Source: Vibrio sp. Of7-15 (GTDB lineage Bacteria; Pseudomonadota; Gammaproteobacteria; Enterobacterales; Vibrionaceae). From it: DNA of 64,000 nucleotides. The stretch covers positions 62,001 through 126,000 of the forward strand of contig NZ_JAKRGH010000005.1 in assembly GCF_022347565.1 (NCBI RefSeq), written 5' to 3'. A program made the translations under genes and the position numbers. The notes under the pieces are model-generated. The model made no database searches and had not been told where the DNA came from. It was given only the letters and a program-made list of their open reading frames with translations. Shown piece after piece: positions 10,006-17,922 of this stretch (position 1 is the stretch's first letter; each line of letters opens with the position of its first letter).

Positions 10006-10022
10006 TGCACTACATTGGTGCA
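10006..10022 (-). promoter_or_regulatory. NtrC-binding site at the start of glnL
   Basis: On the minus strand this reads TGCACCAATGTAGTGCA, a 17-bp dyad matching the NtrC consensus (TGCAC-N7-GTGCA). It lies 14-30 bases upstream of the proposed glnL ATG. E. coli has NtrC sites at glnLp that repress glnLG, so autorepression is the natural inference. Confidence 0.8.
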
Positions 10023-10162
10023 TTAAGTGTACCTTGGTTTGCAATAACAGTGCATGAATTTGGTGCGAGGATTTTCTATTGTTTACTCGCTTGAACGCTG
10101 TCAAAAACAATTCTATTTATTTTCAATTGGATAGTTTGTTTTTTGGTGCCGATTATCATGAA

Positions 10163-10708
10163 TTAACCACGGTTATTGCGTGATGCACGGTGGAGGTGCA
10201 CGGTCATCGGATCAGATAATGCAATTACCTTGCCGCTATTAACTACTTGAATTTGAAGTGTATGAGTTCCGCGGTCAATGTTTTTGAGCTGCCATTGTGT
10301 TTGCGTTTGTGGGGCATTGTAAGGGGAGTTATTCAGCAGCAATTGTAATTGCTCACCGATTTGTGCCTTACGAGCCAGCTCTGCTTTTATGGTGATGTTG
10401 CCTTGGTTGCTTCTAATGGTTTGTTGGTTGGTGATATTGGTGAATGTGACTTTTTGTGGCGCTAGAGGCACTGAAGCGGGTCGTGCGTCGTTGTTCATTA
10501 CATTGGCTGATGCGTTGTGTGCTGGGGGCGCTACTGGCGTCATGCTGGGTAACTCAGGCATGGTAAGTTCATCTTTTGGAATATGTTCTGCTGGTGGTGA
10601 ATCACTGAAATGGCGGACATTGTCAGCGTCTAACCAAGTGTAAATTTTATTGGCGACGGCATTAGGTGAGAGTAATAGTAGTGTGCATAACACGAATAAA
10701 TAAGGCAT
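10163..10708 (-). CDS. DUF4124 domain exported protein
   Basis: A 181-residue protein with a cleavable-looking signal peptide (about 1-19, ending AVANKIY). The DUF4124 core follows immediately (KIYTWLDADNVRHFSDSPP, residues 20-38). A Pro/Ala-rich linker (about 50-85) and a C-terminal beta-rich region that could be an Ig-like fold complete it. DUF4124 proteins are periplasmic and of unknown function. The gene lies between glnA and glnL on the same strand but behind the glnA terminator, so readthrough from glnA would be partial. A link to nitrogen metabolism is only positional. Confidence 0.82.
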   Translation of the reverse strand: MPYLFVLCTLLLLSPNAVANKIYTWLDADNVRHFSDSPPAEHIPKDELTMPELPSMTPVAPPAHNASANVMNNDARPASVPLAPQKVTFTNITNQQTIRSNQGNITIKAELARKAQIGEQLQLLLNNSPYNAPQTQTQWQLKNIDRGTHTLQIQVVNSGKVIALSDPMTVHLHRASRNNRG

Positions 10709-10770
10709 GGCAGACCCAGTATTTTAGGCAGGGTTCTTTATGGTAGTGGGAATTTGCTTAGGATAGCGAT

Positions 10771-10797
10771 AAAAAAGGCCCACCTGCGAGGCGAGCC
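10771..10797 (-). terminator. Intrinsic terminator of glnA
   Basis: Read on the minus strand, a 9-bp stem with G-U pairs, GGCTCGCCT / AGGTGGGCC around a CGC loop (10797 down to 10777), followed by six T. It separates glnA from the DUF4124-glnL-glnG genes, probably allowing partial readthrough. Confidence 0.85.
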
Positions 10798-10842
10798 TAA
10801 TTAAATATGTGGACTTTTCAGTCTATACAGACCATCTAGATC

Positions 10843-12252
10843 TTATACAGAGTAGTAAAGTTCAAACTCAAGTGGGTGAGTTGTCATGTTGATTTTCTCA
10901 ACATCTTGAGATTTCAGTGCGATGTAAGAATCGATGAAATCATCAGAGAATACGCCGCCAGCGGTTAGGAACTCACGGTCTGCATCCAGCTCAACTAGAG
11001 CTTGTTGTAGAGATTCTGCAACTGTTGGGATCTCTGCCGCTTCTTCTGCTGGTAAGTCGTATAGATCTTTATCCATCGCTTCACCTGGGTGGATCTTGTT
11101 CTTAATACCGTCAAGACCAGCCATTAGCATTGCAGAGAAAGCTAGGTATGGGTTTGCTGCTGGATCACCGAAACGTAGCTCAATACGGCGTGCTTTCGGG
11201 CTTGGTACCACAGGGATACGGATAGAAGCAGAACGGTTACGTGCAGAGTACGCAAGCATTACAGGTGCTTCGAAGCCAGGAACCAGACGCTTGTATGAGT
11301 TCGTTGATGGGTTAGCAAATGCGTTGATTGCACGAGCATGCTTGATTACACCACCGATATAGTAAAGTGCTAGATCAGACAGACCACCGTATTTGTCACC
11401 AGCAAACAGGTTAACACCGTCTTTTGCTAGTGATTGGTGAACGTGCATACCAGAGCCGTTGTCACCTACAAGTGGTTTCGGCATGAAGGTTGCTGTTTTA
11501 CCAAATGCGTGAGCCACGTTATGAACCACGTATTTGTAGATTTGAGTTTCATCTGCTTTGGTTGTTAGGGTGTTGAAGCGAGTAGCGATTTCGTTTTGAC
11601 CCGCCGTTGCTACTTCATGGTGGTGCGCTTCAACAACTAAGCCCATCTCTTCCATAACCAGACACATTGCAGAACGGATGTCTTGAGATGAATCAACTGG
11701 TGCTACTGGGAAGTAACCGCCTTTAACACCAGGACGGTGGCCTTTGTTACCGCCTTCGAAATCGGAACCTGTGTTCCATGTTGCTTCTACGTCATCAATT
11801 TTGTAGAAAGAGCCTGACATGTCAGTGTTGAACTTAACATCGTCAAATAGGAAGAATTCTGGCTCAGGACCAATAAGAACGGTGTCGGCAATACCTGTAG
11901 AACGTAGGTATTCTTCAGCACGCTTTGCGATAGAGCGTGGGTCACGGTCGTAACCTTGCATTGTTGTTGGTTCAAGAATGTCACAACGGATGTTTAATGT
12001 TGCGTCTTCTGTGAATGGGTCAAGTACCGCACTTGCCGCGTCAGGCATCATTACCATGTCTGATTCGTTAATGCCTTTCCAACCAGCTACAGAGGAGCCA
12101 TCGAACATTTTGCCTTCTTCGAAGAAGTCGGCATCAACTTGGTGAGCAGGAAGAGAGATGTGTTGCTCTTTACCTTTGGTATCGGTAAAGCGTAGATCAA
12201 CAAATTTTACTTCGTTTTCTTGGATTAACGCTAAAACGTTTTCTACAGACAT
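10843..12252 (-). CDS. glnA: Glutamine synthetase, type I
   Basis: A 469-residue GSI protein that makes glutamine from glutamate, ammonia and ATP; the active enzyme is a dodecamer. Visible signatures are FDGSSVAGW (N-terminal beta-grasp), the catalytic-domain motif [16 protein letters not shown], and the adenylylation tyrosine loop [10 protein letters not shown] near residue 398. The adenylylation loop places it in the GlnE-regulated beta type. The ATG at 12252 follows a GGAGG ribosome site. Upstream lie a sigma-54 promoter (12316-12332) and NtrC sites (12378-12431), so nitrogen-limitation control by NtrBC is expected. A terminator follows the gene. Confidence 0.98.
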   Translation of the reverse strand: MSVENVLALIQENEVKFVDLRFTDTKGKEQHISLPAHQVDADFFEEGKMFDGSSVAGWKGINESDMVMMPDAASAVLDPFTEDATLNIRCDILEPTTMQGYDRDPRSIAKRAEEYLRSTGIADTVLIGPEPEFFLFDDVKFNTDMSGSFYKIDDVEATWNTGSDFEGGNKGHRPGVKGGYFPVAPVDSSQDIRSAMCLVMEEMGLVVEAHHHEVATAGQNEIATRFNTLTTKADETQIYKYVVHNVAHAFGKTATFMPKPLVGDNGSGMHVHQSLAKDGVNLFAGDKYGGLSDLALYYIGGVIKHARAINAFANPSTNSYKRLVPGFEAPVMLAYSARNRSASIRIPVVPSPKARRIELRFGDPAANPYLAFSAMLMAGLDGIKNKIHPGEAMDKDLYDLPAEEAAEIPTVAESLQQALVELDADREFLTAGGVFSDDFIDSYIALKSQDVEKINMTTHPLEFELYYSV

Positions 12253-12315
12253 TCGGTATAACCTCCGGTGTTAAATTGTGCTGAATATGCGTAGCTCTCG
12301 CTGTACTTTGTCTAA

Positions 12316-12332
12316 AGCTAAAACTATGCCAA
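12316..12332 (-). promoter_or_regulatory. Sigma-54 promoter of glnA
   Basis: On the minus strand: TTGGCATAGTTTTAGCT. The GG (-24) and GC (-12) elements are 12 bases apart, as required for RpoN, and the whole closely resembles E. coli glnAp2. Predicted transcription start is near 12306, about 54 bases before the ATG. Confidence 0.85.
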
Positions 12333-12377
12333 ATTTATTAATCCTTTAAATACAGTGTTTTAGCCAATTTTAGCCTC

Positions 12378-12400
12378 TGGTGCAAGACCACGCTGCACCA
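12378..12400 (-). promoter_or_regulatory. Secondary NtrC-like dyad upstream of glnA
   Basis: Inverted 7-bp arms TGGTGCA (12378-12384) and TGCACCA (12394-12400), each an NtrC half-site, centred about 83 bases upstream of the predicted start. The half-site geometry differs from the consensus 17-mer, so this would be a weak site. Confidence 0.45.
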
Positions 12401-12414
12401 TTAATGATCTTTTA

Positions 12415-12431
12415 TGCACTATTTTGGTGCA
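12415..12431 (-). promoter_or_regulatory. High-affinity NtrC site (enhancer) upstream of glnA
   Basis: Minus strand reads TGCACCAAAATAGTGCA, an essentially perfect NtrC consensus. Its centre is about 117 bases upstream of the predicted sigma-54 start, a normal enhancer distance. Confidence 0.92.
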
Positions 12432-12911
12432 TAAAAAGTTATTCAAACTGGCTTACTGTATTTTCACTGCTCCTATTCAGCGATCAATTACGCATCTTGT
12501 CAATCTAGAAATGCATAAATATTGAATGAATAAATTGGGTTTTCTTTATAACTCTTTGTTATTAAGTGTTAATAACGTCATTAATGTTTATTTTTAATGC
12601 AAATAAACCTTGACCCACTTTGGTGCAGTGAGTTTCCTCAATGAGGATAGACTACAATGACAAGGGAGGTGAATAATCGTTTTGCCTATTTTTGTGTGCT
12701 TGCAATAAACGCCCCATTGTTATCGGTAAATGGGGCATTTGTTAGGGGCTTGGCGAGATTTAGACGCGGTTTAGTGACAAATGCGAAAAATACTTGTGGT
12801 TTAAATCACATATTTCGTGGGTTTTGCCCTAAAATCTGTTAAATTATTGACCGTTTTTAAACCAAGTAGCTCCAATGGTGGTAGCTACACGCTCTGAGTG
12901 AATTTGAATCC
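12432..12911. other. Intergenic region between glnA and typA
   Basis: A 480-bp stretch without a gene I can support. It holds a half NtrC-like motif (12611-12627), a TACAAT hexamer at 12653, an 8-bp hairpin GCCCCATT / AATGGGGC (12711-12718 / 12729-12736) and a CRP-like site (12795-12810). A 61-codon frame (12657-12842) has unusual composition and looks like chance. A short RNA from this interval is possible but unproven. Confidence 0.5.
12795..12810. promoter_or_regulatory. Candidate CRP site upstream of typA
   Basis: TGTGGTTTAAATCACA differs from the CRP consensus TGTGA-N6-TCACA at one position and is a near palindrome. It is centred about 110 bases before the typA ATG. Chance occurrence cannot be excluded. 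Confidence 0.45.
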
Positions 12912-14741
12912 ATGTCTACTCCACAGATTGATAAACTAAGAAATATCGCGATTATCGCGCACGTTGACCACGGTAAAACCACATTAGTTGATAAGCTGCT
13001 ACAACAATCAGGTACGCTTGAATCTCGTGGCGAAGCTGAAGAGCGCGTGATGGACTCGAACGATATCGAGAAAGAGCGTGGTATTACCATCCTTGCTAAA
13101 AACACAGCAATTAACTGGAATGATTACCGCATCAACATCGTAGATACCCCAGGACACGCCGATTTCGGTGGTGAAGTTGAGCGTATCATGTCTATGGTTG
13201 ATTCTGTTCTTCTTATCGTTGATGCCGTTGACGGCCCAATGCCACAAACGCGTTTCGTAACGCAAAAAGCATTCGCACACGGCCTTAAGCCAATCGTTGT
13301 AATCAACAAGATTGACCGCCCAGGCGCACGTCCTGAGTGGGTTATGGACCAAGTGTTTGATCTATTTGATAACCTAGGTGCAACTGACGAACAGCTAGAC
13401 TTTAAAGTTGTTTATGCTTCTGCTCTTAACGGCTGGGCTTCTCAAGAAGAAGACACAACTGGCGAAAACATGGAACCGTTGTTCCAAGCAGTTGTTGATA
13501 CGGTTGAACCACCAAAAGTTGATGTAGAGGGTGCTCTACAGATGCAGGTTTCTCAACTTGACTACAACTCTTATGTTGGTGTTATCGGTGTTGCTCGTGT
13601 AACTCGTGGTAGCGTAAAACCAAACCAGCAAGTAACTATCGTTAGCGCTGACGGTAAAAAACGTAACGGTAAAGTCGGTACGGTTCTAGGTTACCTAGGT
13701 CTTGACCGTCACGAAGTTGATCAAGCAAATGCGGGTGACATCATTGCAATTACAGGTCTTGGTGAGCTGAAAATCTCTGACACCATCTGTGATGTAAACA
13801 ATGTTGAAGCGATGACGCCACTGTCTGTTGATGAACCAACAGTAACCATGACTTTCCAAGTAAACACGTCTCCGTTTGCTGGTAAAGAAGGTAAATTCGT
13901 TACTTCACGTAACATCCTTGAGCGTCTAGAAAAAGAATTGGTTCACAACGTAGCACTACGTGTTGAACAAACTGACGATCCAGACAAATTCCGCGTATCA
14001 GGCCGTGGTGAACTTCACCTTTCTATCCTGATCGAAAACATGCGTCGTGAAGGCTTCGAGCTTGCTGTATCTCGTCCAGAAGTAATCATCAAAGAAGAAG
14101 ATGGTCAGCTAATGGAACCGTTCGAAACCGTAACGATTGATGTGATTGAAGAGCATCAAGGCGGTATCATGGAAAACATCGGCCTACGTAAAGGTGAGCT
14201 GACTGACATGGCACCAGACGGTAAAGGCCGTGTTCGTATGGACTTCATGATGCCTTCTCGTGGTCTTATCGGTTTCCAAACTGAGTTCATGACACTGACA
14301 TCAGGTTCTGGTCTTCTTTACCATACGTTTGATCACTACGGTCCACACAAAGGCGGTGAGATCGGTCAACGTAATAACGGTGTTCTAATTTCTAACGCAA
14401 CTGGTAAAGCACTGACTTACGCACTGTTTAACCTACAAGATCGTGGCCGTCTGTTTGCAGAGCACGCGGACGAAGTATACGAAGGTCAGGTGATCGGTAT
14501 TCATAACCGTTCTAACGATCTGACAGTAAACTGTCTGAAAGGTAAGCAGCTAACTAACGTTCGTGCGTCTGGTACGGATGATGCGCAGGTTCTTTCTCCA
14601 GCAATCAAGTACACGCTTGAGCAAGCACTTGAGTTCATCGATGACGACGAGCTAGTAGAAGTAACACCTGAAAACATTCGTATCCGTAAGCGTCACCTTA
14701 CAGAGAACGATCGTAAACGTGCAGGTCGTGCTGCAAAATAA
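12912..14741 (+). CDS. typA: Ribosome-associated translational GTPase TypA/BipA
   Basis: A 609-residue GTPase of the EF-G family; 600-615 is usual. G1 is AHVDHGKT near residues 16-23, G2 includes RGITI, G3 is DTPGHADF, and G4 is NKIDRP. Domains II, III, V and the BipA-specific C-terminal domain follow ([26 protein letters not shown]). It binds the 70S ribosome and supports 50S assembly and growth at low temperature or stress. It is transcribed away from glnA, as in enterobacteria, and ends in a strong terminator. Confidence 0.98.
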   Translation: MSTPQIDKLRNIAIIAHVDHGKTTLVDKLLQQSGTLESRGEAEERVMDSNDIEKERGITILAKNTAINWNDYRINIVDTPGHADFGGEVERIMSMVDSVLLIVDAVDGPMPQTRFVTQKAFAHGLKPIVVINKIDRPGARPEWVMDQVFDLFDNLGATDEQLDFKVVYASALNGWASQEEDTTGENMEPLFQAVVDTVEPPKVDVEGALQMQVSQLDYNSYVGVIGVARVTRGSVKPNQQVTIVSADGKKRNGKVGTVLGYLGLDRHEVDQANAGDIIAITGLGELKISDTICDVNNVEAMTPLSVDEPTVTMTFQVNTSPFAGKEGKFVTSRNILERLEKELVHNVALRVEQTDDPDKFRVSGRGELHLSILIENMRREGFELAVSRPEVIIKEEDGQLMEPFETVTIDVIEEHQGGIMENIGLRKGELTDMAPDGKGRVRMDFMMPSRGLIGFQTEFMTLTSGSGLLYHTFDHYGPHKGGEIGQRNNGVLISNATGKALTYALFNLQDRGRLFAEHADEVYEGQVIGIHNRSNDLTVNCLKGKQLTNVRASGTDDAQVLSPAIKYTLEQALEFIDDDELVEVTPENIRIRKRHLTENDRKRAGRAAK

Positions 14742-14785
14742 TGCATTGTTGATTGAGTCGATAACGGCTCATCAATAAGCAAAAT

Positions 14786-14823
14786 AAAACCCTTCAAAGC
14801 AGTGAGCTCTGAAGGGTTTTTTT
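14786..14823 (+). terminator. Intrinsic terminator of typA
   Basis: Stem AAAACCCTTC (14786-14795) / GAAGGGTTTT (14811-14820), 15-base loop, T-run to 14823. The A-run on the left arm allows use on the minus strand too, for the convergent DUF2959 gene. Confidence 0.9.
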
Positions 14824-14844
14824 AATGCTTACGAGAAAGACGGA

Positions 14845-15486
14845 TTATTTTGATTTTAGTTGAGAAATAAATTTCTCAGACTCTGCAATCGCGGCGGTCA
14901 TATCACGAATAGCACGTTCAATATCACGCTCTAGGGCATTGAATTCACCTTGTAGAGAGCCAATGGCACTGGCATTTAAGTTATGCTTTAAATACAGGCT
15001 ATTATCACGAAGAGTATTGAGCACGGGCGTCATTTTCTGCTCGGCTTTTTTCATGGCCGTGAGCATTTTTTGATAAGACGCTTGAGTCTCAATCAGCTTT
15101 TTTTGGCTGGCTTGTTTTAAGTTTTTACTGGTATAAAGAGACAGCTCTTGTTGCCACTCATCAAATAACGCATCAGAAACGTCTTCAATCGCGCTAATAC
15201 GCTCACGAACCTCTTCCGCGGCTTTTTCGCTGTCTTGGTATTTGTCGTTGACTTGGTTGTAGATCGCTTCTAATTCACCGCCTTGGAAATCTGTGAGTGC
15301 GCTAAGTGCTTCTAGTGCACTGGTGAATTCTTGTTGAGCTTCTTGCTGAGATTCTTTGGCGTCTTCCACGCGAGTCACCATAATATCGCGCTTGTGATAG
15401 CCAACTTTTTCCATTGCTGAGTAGTAGGCGGATTGACAGCCTGCTAAGGTTGTAAGGCTGAGAAGTAATACGAGCAAATAAGGCAT
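14845..15486 (-). CDS. DUF2959 family lipoprotein
   Basis: A 213-residue protein with a lipoprotein signal peptide: hydrophobic MPYLLVLLLSL followed by lipobox LAGC, lipidated Cys16. The remainder is predominantly helical and charged (repeated Gln/Glu/Lys heptad-like stretches, about 40-160), suggesting coiled coils. I recognise it as DUF2959, an uncharacterised gammaproteobacterial envelope family. The next residue after the Cys is Gln-Ser, not Asp, so outer-membrane sorting is expected. It is divergent from yihY with only 53 bp between starts, so the two promoters must overlap. Confidence 0.82.
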   Translation of the reverse strand: MPYLLVLLLSLTTLAGCQSAYYSAMEKVGYHKRDIMVTRVEDAKESQQEAQQEFTSALEALSALTDFQGGELEAIYNQVNDKYQDSEKAAEEVRERISAIEDVSDALFDEWQQELSLYTSKNLKQASQKKLIETQASYQKMLTAMKKAEQKMTPVLNTLRDNSLYLKHNLNASAIGSLQGEFNALERDIERAIRDMTAAIAESEKFISQLKSK

Positions 15487-15539
15487 TAGCCCTCCTTTTG
15501 CGTAAAATAGACGGATGATTAGAAGAATAGTTGGGAACT

Positions 15540-16514
15540 ATGGCGGACACAGCTCACAGATACAAGTTGAAACTACCTCCTTTTGTATTATTAATTTTGA
15601 ATTTTTTTCATCACTTAGCCGCGCGGATCAGTCATGACCGACTCACGGTGAGTGCGGGCTACATGGCGTACATCACGTTGTTATCGTTGGTGCCTTTGGT
15701 CACGGTATTGCTGACGGCACTTTCCGGGTTTCCGGCATTCTCTGGGGTTGGCATTGTGATCCAAGAGTTTGTTATTCAAAATTTTGTGCCCGCAGCGGGC
15801 GATGCGGTAAAAGGCGCGTTGAATGAGTTTGTGGCCAATACTGGCAAAATGACAGCAGTGGGTGGGGCATTTTTATTTGTTGCCGCCGTTATGCTGATTT
15901 CAGCCATTGATAAGAGTTTAAACTACATTTGGCGAGTGCAAGAAAAGCGCCGGGCAGTGTTTTCTTTTTCCATGTATTGGATGGTACTGACATTAGGGCC
16001 ATTGTTGGTGGGGACCAGTATTGCCGCGACCTCTTATCTTACGTCGTTAAAACTGATTGAAAGCGAAGCCGTGACGGGACTGTATACTCAATTACTGGGT
16101 TGGCTGCCGATCATTCTTTCATTCAGTGCCTTTCTTGGGCTGTATATTCTGGTTCCAAATAAAAAAATCTACTTTCGCCATGCGTTGTGTGGGGCACTCG
16201 TTGCTGGGTTATTGTTTGAACTCAGTAAAAAAGGGTTTGCTTTATACATTACCCAGTTCCCGTCTTATCAAATGATTTATGGCGCGCTCGCCGCAGTGCC
16301 GATTTTGTTTGTGTGGGTGTACTTATGTTGGTGTATTGTGTTGCTTGGCGCTGAAATTACCGCCGGTTTAGGTGAGCGTGCACAGTGGGACCCAGCATAT
16401 CAGTTGCAATCTATTCACACTGAGGTGATGGCAGAAAGCACATCGTCTCTTCATGTATTAACTGAGCAAAAAGGAAATAACAGTAGTGATAGCACTAATT
16501 CAACGAGTCAGTGA
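15540..16514 (+). CDS. yihY: YihY/BrkB-type inner-membrane protein
   Basis: About 324 residues with six predicted transmembrane helices, the signature of the YihY/virulence-factor BrkB family (once misnamed RNase BN). Family motifs include the N-terminal [19 protein letters not shown] and the [20 protein letters not shown] region near the C-terminal third. The function is unclear; transport has been suggested for the family. I choose ATG 15540; an in-frame TTG lies three codons earlier. Its end overlaps dtd by 29 bases, indicating translational coupling, and the order yihY-dtd-yiiD matches E. coli. Confidence 0.9.
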   Translation: MADTAHRYKLKLPPFVLLILNFFHHLAARISHDRLTVSAGYMAYITLLSLVPLVTVLLTALSGFPAFSGVGIVIQEFVIQNFVPAAGDAVKGALNEFVANTGKMTAVGGAFLFVAAVMLISAIDKSLNYIWRVQEKRRAVFSFSMYWMVLTLGPLLVGTSIAATSYLTSLKLIESEAVTGLYTQLLGWLPIILSFSAFLGLYILVPNKKIYFRHALCGALVAGLLFELSKKGFALYITQFPSYQMIYGALAAVPILFVWVYLCWCIVLLGAEITAGLGERAQWDPAYQLQSIHTEVMAESTSSLHVLTEQKGNNSSDSTNSTSQ

Positions 16515-16923
16515 AGCATCCGTTAAAGTGGATGGCGAAATTACGGGTGAGATTGGTCCTGGATTGTTGATTTTACTGGGCGTAGAAAAAGGCGATGATG
16601 AAGCCAAAGCAAATCGCCTAGTGGAACGGGTATTGGGTTATCGTGTTTTTAGTGATGCAGACGGAAAAATGAACCTGAATGTGCAACAGATTGATGGTAG
16701 TGTGTTGGTTGTTTCTCAATTTACATTAGCCGCCGAGACGAACAAAGGCACACGCCCTGGTTTTTCACAAGGTGCAAACCCAGCAGACGCTGAACGTCTG
16801 TATGAGTATTTTGCTAAGCGATGCCAGAGCAAAGGGGTGAATACGGGCACTGGTCGTTTTGCGGCAGATATGAAAGTATCGCTGGTGAACGATGGCCCTG
16901 TGACTTTCTGGCTACAGGTTTAA
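16486..16923 (+). CDS. dtd: D-aminoacyl-tRNA deacylase
   Basis: A 145-residue enzyme, exactly the family size, that hydrolyses D-aminoacyl-tRNA (and glycyl-tRNA-Ala) to protect translation. The Ser-Gln-x-Thr motif (VSQFTL) and the C-terminal Gly-cisPro motif ([11 protein letters not shown]) are present. It starts with GTG at 16486, preceded by AAGGAAA, inside the 3' end of yihY. It is followed after 45 bp by the GNAT-thioesterase gene, as in E. coli (yihY-dtd-yiiD). Confidence 0.97.
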   Translation: MIALIQRVSEASVKVDGEITGEIGPGLLILLGVEKGDDEAKANRLVERVLGYRVFSDADGKMNLNVQQIDGSVLVVSQFTLAAETNKGTRPGFSQGANPADAERLYEYFAKRCQSKGVNTGTGRFAADMKVSLVNDGPVTFWLQV

Positions 16924-16968
16924 CTCGGTTAACAACCTTATGGATGAATATAGGGTGAGAGGGATTTC

Positions 16969-17922
16969 ATGTTTCGTTTAATTACACCGACCACAGAAGC
17001 GCAATTTAAGCAGTATTATCATTTTCGTTGGAAGATGCTGCGTGAACCGTGGCATCAGCCGGAAGGCTCTGAACGTGATGCGTATGATGATGTGAGTCAG
17101 CACCGGATGATTGTAGACGGTAAAGGGGAGCCAATTGCAGCCGGGCGTTTGTATTTAACGCCGGAACACGATGGCCAGATCCGTTATATGGCAGTGGCCC
17201 CGCATTATCGCAGTAAAGGCATTGGTGCGTTGGTGTTGATGGCATTAGAGTCGTACGCTCGTCAAGAAGGGGCAAAAAGATTGGTCTGTAATGCCCGTGA
17301 AGATGCGATTCCTTTTTATGAGCGCAATGATTTTGTGAGCCAAGGAGAGCTGAGTGAAGAACGAGGGCCGACTCGTCATCAGCAAATGTTGAAACAGTTA
17401 AATCCGATGGCAGACGTATTAAGAAGGCCGGAATGGTGCAGTGAGCTTCAAGAGCGTTGGCAAAGTCAGATTCCGATCAGTGATAAAATGGGCGTGCGTA
17501 TTACCCAATACACTGGCTATCGTTTTGAAGTGAGTGCCGTCTTAAACGCCAACTTAAACCCGCATAACACGATGTTTGCTGGCAGTATTTTCACCATGGC
17601 TACATTAGCGGGTTGGGGGCTAGTATGGCTGATGATGAAAGAGCGCGATGTCACTGGCGACATTGTACTGGCAGACAGTCATATCCGCTATCGAGAGCCC
17701 ATTACTTGTAGCCCACGCGCGGTAGTGTCATTGGATAGCTTAAGTGGCGACCTAGACCGCTTAGTTGGAGGTCGCCGTGCTCGTGTGCAGATGACGGTGA
17801 CTATCTATAGCGGTGATCAAGCGGCGGCGGAATTTACCGGAACCTATGTGTTGCTGCCATCCAAAGTCAAAACGGCCACAGTAGAAGCTCAATCACAATC
17901 AGTGGTGGATTCTGTGGTGTAG
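16969..17922 (+). CDS. yiiD: GNAT acetyltransferase-thioesterase fusion (YiiD/FabY-like)
   Basis: A 317-residue two-domain protein. Residues about 1-145 form a GNAT domain (acetyl-CoA loop region VAPHYRSKGIGALVL, then ERNDFVSQGE). Residues about 160-305 form a YiiD_C hot-dog thioesterase-like domain (NPHNTMFAGSIFTMATLAGW; DSHIRYREP). E. coli YiiD has the same architecture and position next to dtd and has been linked to fatty-acid synthesis initiation under the name FabY; this should not be confused with Pseudomonas FabY. Its 3' end overlaps the convergent AsmA-like gene by 34 bp, and no terminator is visible there. Confidence 0.9.
   Translation: MFRLITPTTEAQFKQYYHFRWKMLREPWHQPEGSERDAYDDVSQHRMIVDGKGEPIAAGRLYLTPEHDGQIRYMAVAPHYRSKGIGALVLMALESYARQEGAKRLVCNAREDAIPFYERNDFVSQGELSEERGPTRHQQMLKQLNPMADVLRRPEWCSELQERWQSQIPISDKMGVRITQYTGYRFEVSAVLNANLNPHNTMFAGSIFTMATLAGWGLVWLMMKERDVTGDIVLADSHIRYREPITCSPRAVVSLDSLSGDLDRLVGGRRARVQMTVTIYSGDQAAAEFTGTYVLLPSKVKTATVEAQSQSVVDSVV

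Noticed and set aside
10934-11362. 142-codon plus-strand frame opposite glnA
   Set aside because: Antisense shadow of glutamine synthetase; Ser/Arg/Ala-rich product of no known type.
12611-12627. Third NtrC site between glnA and typA
   Set aside because: TGACCCACTTTGGTGCA has only one good half-site; three mismatches in the other, so it is not listed as a separate site.
12657-12842. 61-codon frame between glnA and typA
   Set aside because: Cys- and Arg-rich chance-like composition; it spans the hairpin and CRP-like site. Kept only as a note in the intergenic entry.
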